Source of the DNA: Bowmanella denitrificans
GTDB taxonomy: Bacteria; Pseudomonadota; Gammaproteobacteria; Enterobacterales; Alteromonadaceae
NCBI RefSeq assembly: GCF_002887595.1
Contig: NZ_PEBU01000001.1
Location: 682,001 to 746,000 of the forward strand
Length of the DNA stretch: 64,000 nt
Direction: 5' to 3'
Below are positions 61,902-64,000 of the stretch, piece by piece; positions within the stretch are counted from its first letter, which is position 1, and each line of letters starts with the position of its first letter. Under the pieces are notes generated by a model, which did no database searches, was not told the DNA's origin, and saw only the letters and a program-made list of their open reading frames with translations. The translations under genes and the position numbers were made by a program.

Positions 61902-63149
61902 ATGTTTGCTTATATAGCCCGCCATCCCATTCTGGACAGTGACAGGAATGTCTTTGCCTATGAACTGCTATTCAGGGATGGCAGAAAGAACTGTTTTCCG
62001 GATATCCGCCCTGACGAGGCCACTTCAAAGATTCTGACTGGTAGTCACCTGACGTTGGGGTTAGAAGATATAGCCTGTCATAAAACGTCGTTCATTAATT
62101 TCCACAAAGAAACCTTGTTGCATGGTTTTCCCACCATGTTGGATCCTGAGTCTGTAGTAGTGGAAATCGTTGAAACTGTGCCTACCGACAACAATATGCT
62201 GGCAGCCTGTAAACAAATAAAAGACCAGGGCTATAAGCTGGCACTGGATGACCATAACTTTGACCCAAAGTGGGACATGTTCCTGCCTTATGTGGATATT
62301 ATCAAAGTTGACACTTTACGCAGTGACTACGAGACCATTGCCCGTAACATTGCCAAGTTTAAGCAAGCCAAGGTGCAACTGGTAGCCGAAAAAGTTGAAA
62401 CCTACGAGGACTTCAATCGTTTCAAAGAACTTGGTTTTGACTACTTCCAGGGCTTCTTCTTTGCCAAGCCCGAGGTTATTCGTCAGCGTAACCTGCCGAC
62501 CTCCAAACTTGCCCTGTTGGAATTACTGCAGGAGAGCAGCAGCAGAGACTTTAATTTTGAACGGGTCAACGCCATATTCGAAAGGGATGTAGGCCTGTCA
62601 TACATGTTGCTGCGGTTTATTAATAACCCAACCATAAACAAACGCTACAAGATCTCGTCCTTGCGCCATGCCCTGAATTATCTTGGGGAAGTGGAGCTGA
62701 AGAAGTTTATCTCTATTCTGGCCCTGGCCAATATGGGTGAAGAGAAACCCATGGAACTGCTGCATTTGTCGCTGGTTAGGGCCAAGTTTTGCGAACTGGT
62801 GAGTTTGGCCAAGAAAGATCAGGATAATCCCCCTAAAGGCTTTCTGGTTGGCTTGTTTTCTTTGTTGGATGCTTTGCTTGATCAGAGCATGGAGCATTTA
62901 GTGGAAAAATTACCAATTGATGAAGAAATCAAACAAGCCTTGTGTGGGCAGGAGGGACGTTTAAAAAATTACCTTGGTTTGGCCAGAGCGTTTGAAAGTG
63001 CAAACTGGCTGGCGTTGATTAAATTGTCCGGACAGTTAGACCTGAGCCAGAAGATGTTACATGGGCTTTTCAACCAGGCCATTGTCTGGGGAAATGAAAT
63101 TCGCCAGACGGTATCACCGCATTTTCCAAAATCGCAGGTTAAAAGTTGA
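61902..63149 (+). CDS. EAL and HDOD domain signalling protein (YuxH type)
   Basis: 415 residues. EAL-like domain at 1-200 with YELLFR at the place of EAL and EIVETVPTD, LALDDHNF and IIKVDTLRS following; active-site residues deviate from catalytic EAL enzymes. HDOD domain at about 205-400 (LLRFINNPTINKRYKISSLR, ALNYLGEVELKKF). The family is thought to bind rather than cleave cyclic di-GMP. Neighbours: trkH upstream, tRNA-Leu downstream; no link is evident. Confidence 0.85.
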   Translation: MFAYIARHPILDSDRNVFAYELLFRDGRKNCFPDIRPDEATSKILTGSHLTLGLEDIACHKTSFINFHKETLLHGFPTMLDPESVVVEIVETVPTDNNMLAACKQIKDQGYKLALDDHNFDPKWDMFLPYVDIIKVDTLRSDYETIARNIAKFKQAKVQLVAEKVETYEDFNRFKELGFDYFQGFFFAKPEVIRQRNLPTSKLALLELLQESSSRDFNFERVNAIFERDVGLSYMLLRFINNPTINKRYKISSLRHALNYLGEVELKKFISILALANMGEEKPMELLHLSLVRAKFCELVSLAKKDQDNPPKGFLVGLFSLLDALLDQSMEHLVEKLPIDEEIKQALCGQEGRLKNYLGLARAFESANWLALIKLSGQLDLSQKMLHGLFNQAIVWGNEIRQTVSPHFPKSQVKS

Positions 63150-63199
63150 ACTCTAAGGTGAAAAAACGCGCGAACGACATAAAAAGTTCATAACGAGTG

Positions 63200-63228
63200 T
63201 TGACAACCAGAGCGTGACTCAATAAAGT
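63200..63228 (+). promoter_or_regulatory. tRNA-Leu promoter
   Basis: TTGACA at 63200-63205, 17-base spacer and TAAAGT at 63223-63228, about 7 bases before a GC-rich start region (ACGCGCAC). Confidence 0.7.
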
Positions 63229-63241
63229 ACGCGCACTTCTC

Positions 63242-63328
63242 GCCCAGGTGGTGGAATTGGTAGACACGCTAGCTTCAGGTGCTAGTGGCCGAAAGGCCGT
63301 GGAGGTTCAAGTCCTCTCCTGGGCACCA
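63242..63328 (+). tRNA. tRNA-Leu (anticodon CAG)
   Basis: 87 bases including an encoded CCA. Acceptor GCCCAGG pairs with CCTGGGC. Anticodon stem CTAGC/GCTAG with loop TTCAGGT gives anticodon CAG (63276-63278). Long variable arm (GTGGCCGAAAGGCCGT) and TTCAAGTCC T-arm are those of a class II leucine tRNA. Confidence 0.97.
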
Positions 63329-63339
63329 ATTCTCGGAAA

Positions 63340-63369
63340 AAGCTCTAAACGTTAGTTTAGAGCTTTTTT
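63340..63369 (+). terminator. terminator after tRNA-Leu
   Basis: AAGCTCTAAAC and GTTTAGAGCTT pair around GTTA and are followed by TTTT. Confidence 0.9.
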
Positions 63370-63396
63370 CTTTTCTGCCGTTTGATATCATGCTGC

Positions 63397-63473
63397 GCAG
63401 CCCGCAGCCCGCAGCCCGCAGCCCGCAGCCCGCAGCCCGCAGCCCGCAGCCCGCAGCCCGCAGCCCGCAGCCC
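63397..63473. repeat. heptanucleotide tandem repeat, 11 copies
   Basis: Eleven perfect copies of GCAGCCC (77 bp). It lies directly at the 3' end of trkA, whose stop TAG starts at 63475 on minus, so it is outside the coding sequence. Seven is not a multiple of three. Confidence 0.95.
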
Positions 63474-64000
63474 TAGCCAAAAAAGAAAGCGCTGGGCTGG
63501 AACAACTTTTCAACATCGCTGATAAACTTCTTGTCTACCAGAAACAGGATGACATGATCATCGGCCTCAATCACCGTATCCCCGTGAGCGATAATGACCT
63601 CGTCTTTACGCACCACAGCACCTATGGTGGTGCCTGGCGGTAGTTTTATATCATTGATGGTTCTGCCCACCACTTTGGATGTATTGGCGTCACCATGGGC
63701 TATGGCTTCTATCGCTTCGGCCGCGCCACGTCGCAGTGAATAAACGTTTACTACGTCACCACGGCGCACGTGTGTTAACAGCGCTGAGATGGTGGCTTGT
63801 TGCGGCGATATGGCGATATCGATCTCTCCACCCTGAACCAAATCCACGTAGGCACTGCGCTGAATGAGCACCATGGCTTTTTGCGCACCCATACGTTTAG
63901 CCAACATGGCAGACATAATATTGGCTTCATCGTCGTTGGTAACGGCAATAAATACGTCTATCTGCTCAACCTGCTCCTCCAGAAGCAGTTCCTGGTCGGA
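63473..64000 (-). CDS. trkA: Trk system potassium uptake protein TrkA (3' part)
   Basis: The frame is open to the right edge, so the N-terminus is missing. Visible residues: [20 protein letters not shown] with the NAD-binding-domain motif, then [40 protein letters not shown] and the C-terminal RCK_C region ending [16 protein letters not shown] and the last residues SAFFFG. TrkA gates TrkH by NADH/NAD+ binding. Stop at 63473-63475 touches the heptanucleotide repeat. Confidence 0.93.
   Translation of the reverse strand, partial: SDQELLLEEQVEQIDVFIAVTNDDEANIMSAMLAKRMGAQKAMVLIQRSAYVDLVQGGEIDIAISPQQATISALLTHVRRGDVVNVYSLRRGAAEAIEAIAHGDANTSKVVGRTINDIKLPPGTTIGAVVRKDEVIIAHGDTVIEADDHVILFLVDKKFISDVEKLFQPSAFFFG

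Noticed and set aside
63397-63473. Possible CRISPR array
   Set aside because: Direct 7-bp repeats without spacers; not a CRISPR structure.
63279-63476. A plus-strand frame from inside tRNA-Leu into the heptanucleotide repeat (SPQPAAR repeats)
   Set aside because: It is an artefact of the repeat and of the tRNA sequence.

Overview
The window is a gammaproteobacterial chromosome segment that spans the replication origin. Gene order and protein features fit an Alteromonadales bacterium of the Alteromonadaceae type: an atp operon next to parAB-rsmG-mnmG, then oriC, mioC, mnmE, yidC, yidD, rnpA, rpmH, dnaA, dnaN, recF and gyrB, with a Spot 42 gene beside polA and engB. The species assignment is inference from layout only. 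No rRNA, CRISPR array or insertion sequence was seen. One tRNA is present.

Layout. (1) 1-9.8 kb is accessory. It holds the end of a type VI secretion (T6SS) type cargo cluster: a degenerate ketoacyl-synthase-like protein, a PAAR-like protein with a probable HNH-type nuclease tail, a propeller-like protein and a TIGR02270-like protein. A PP2C phosphatase, a membrane Ser/Thr kinase with a HAMP domain and three envelope lipoproteins follow. (2) 10-17.9 kb holds tapT and a MacAB-like ABC efflux operon, with an NtrC/NtrY-like two-component pair behind it. A sigma-54-like promoter and paired palindromes precede the efflux operon. (3) 18-29.4 kb, all on the minus strand, is atpIBEFHAGDC, then parA-parB and mnmG-rsmG. 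(4) 29.5-29.9 kb is oriC, with 19 GATC sites, AT-rich 13-mer-like elements and DnaA boxes. A DnaT/DnaC-like helicase-loader pair and mioC follow. (5) 32-33.9 kb is a partner-switch pair (receiver-SpoIIE phosphatase plus STAS protein). (6) 33.9-44.8 kb is mnmE, yajQ, yidC, yidD, rnpA and rpmH on minus, divergent from dnaA-dnaN-recF-gyrB on plus. Two parS sites lie inside recF. (7) 44.8-55.2 kb holds glyQS, yihI, a methyltransferase, a frameshifted small gene, cytochrome c4, engB, Spot 42 and polA. (8) 55.6-64 kb holds elbB, a metal/Fe-S-type regulator, two M16 peptidases, trkH, an EAL-HDOD protein, tRNA-Leu(CAG), a heptanucleotide repeat and the 3' part of trkA.

How it works together. The core is replication control (DnaA, oriC, DnaN, a helicase loader, ParABS) beside energy (ATP synthase), translation and membrane-insertion genes. 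The least expected items are the helicase-loader pair beside oriC, a shortened Spot 42 RNA with a HexR-like palindrome just upstream of its promoter, the sigma-54-type control region of the efflux operon whose activator has a GAFTDA instead of GAFTGA loop, and the PAAR-nuclease cargo cluster at the left edge.
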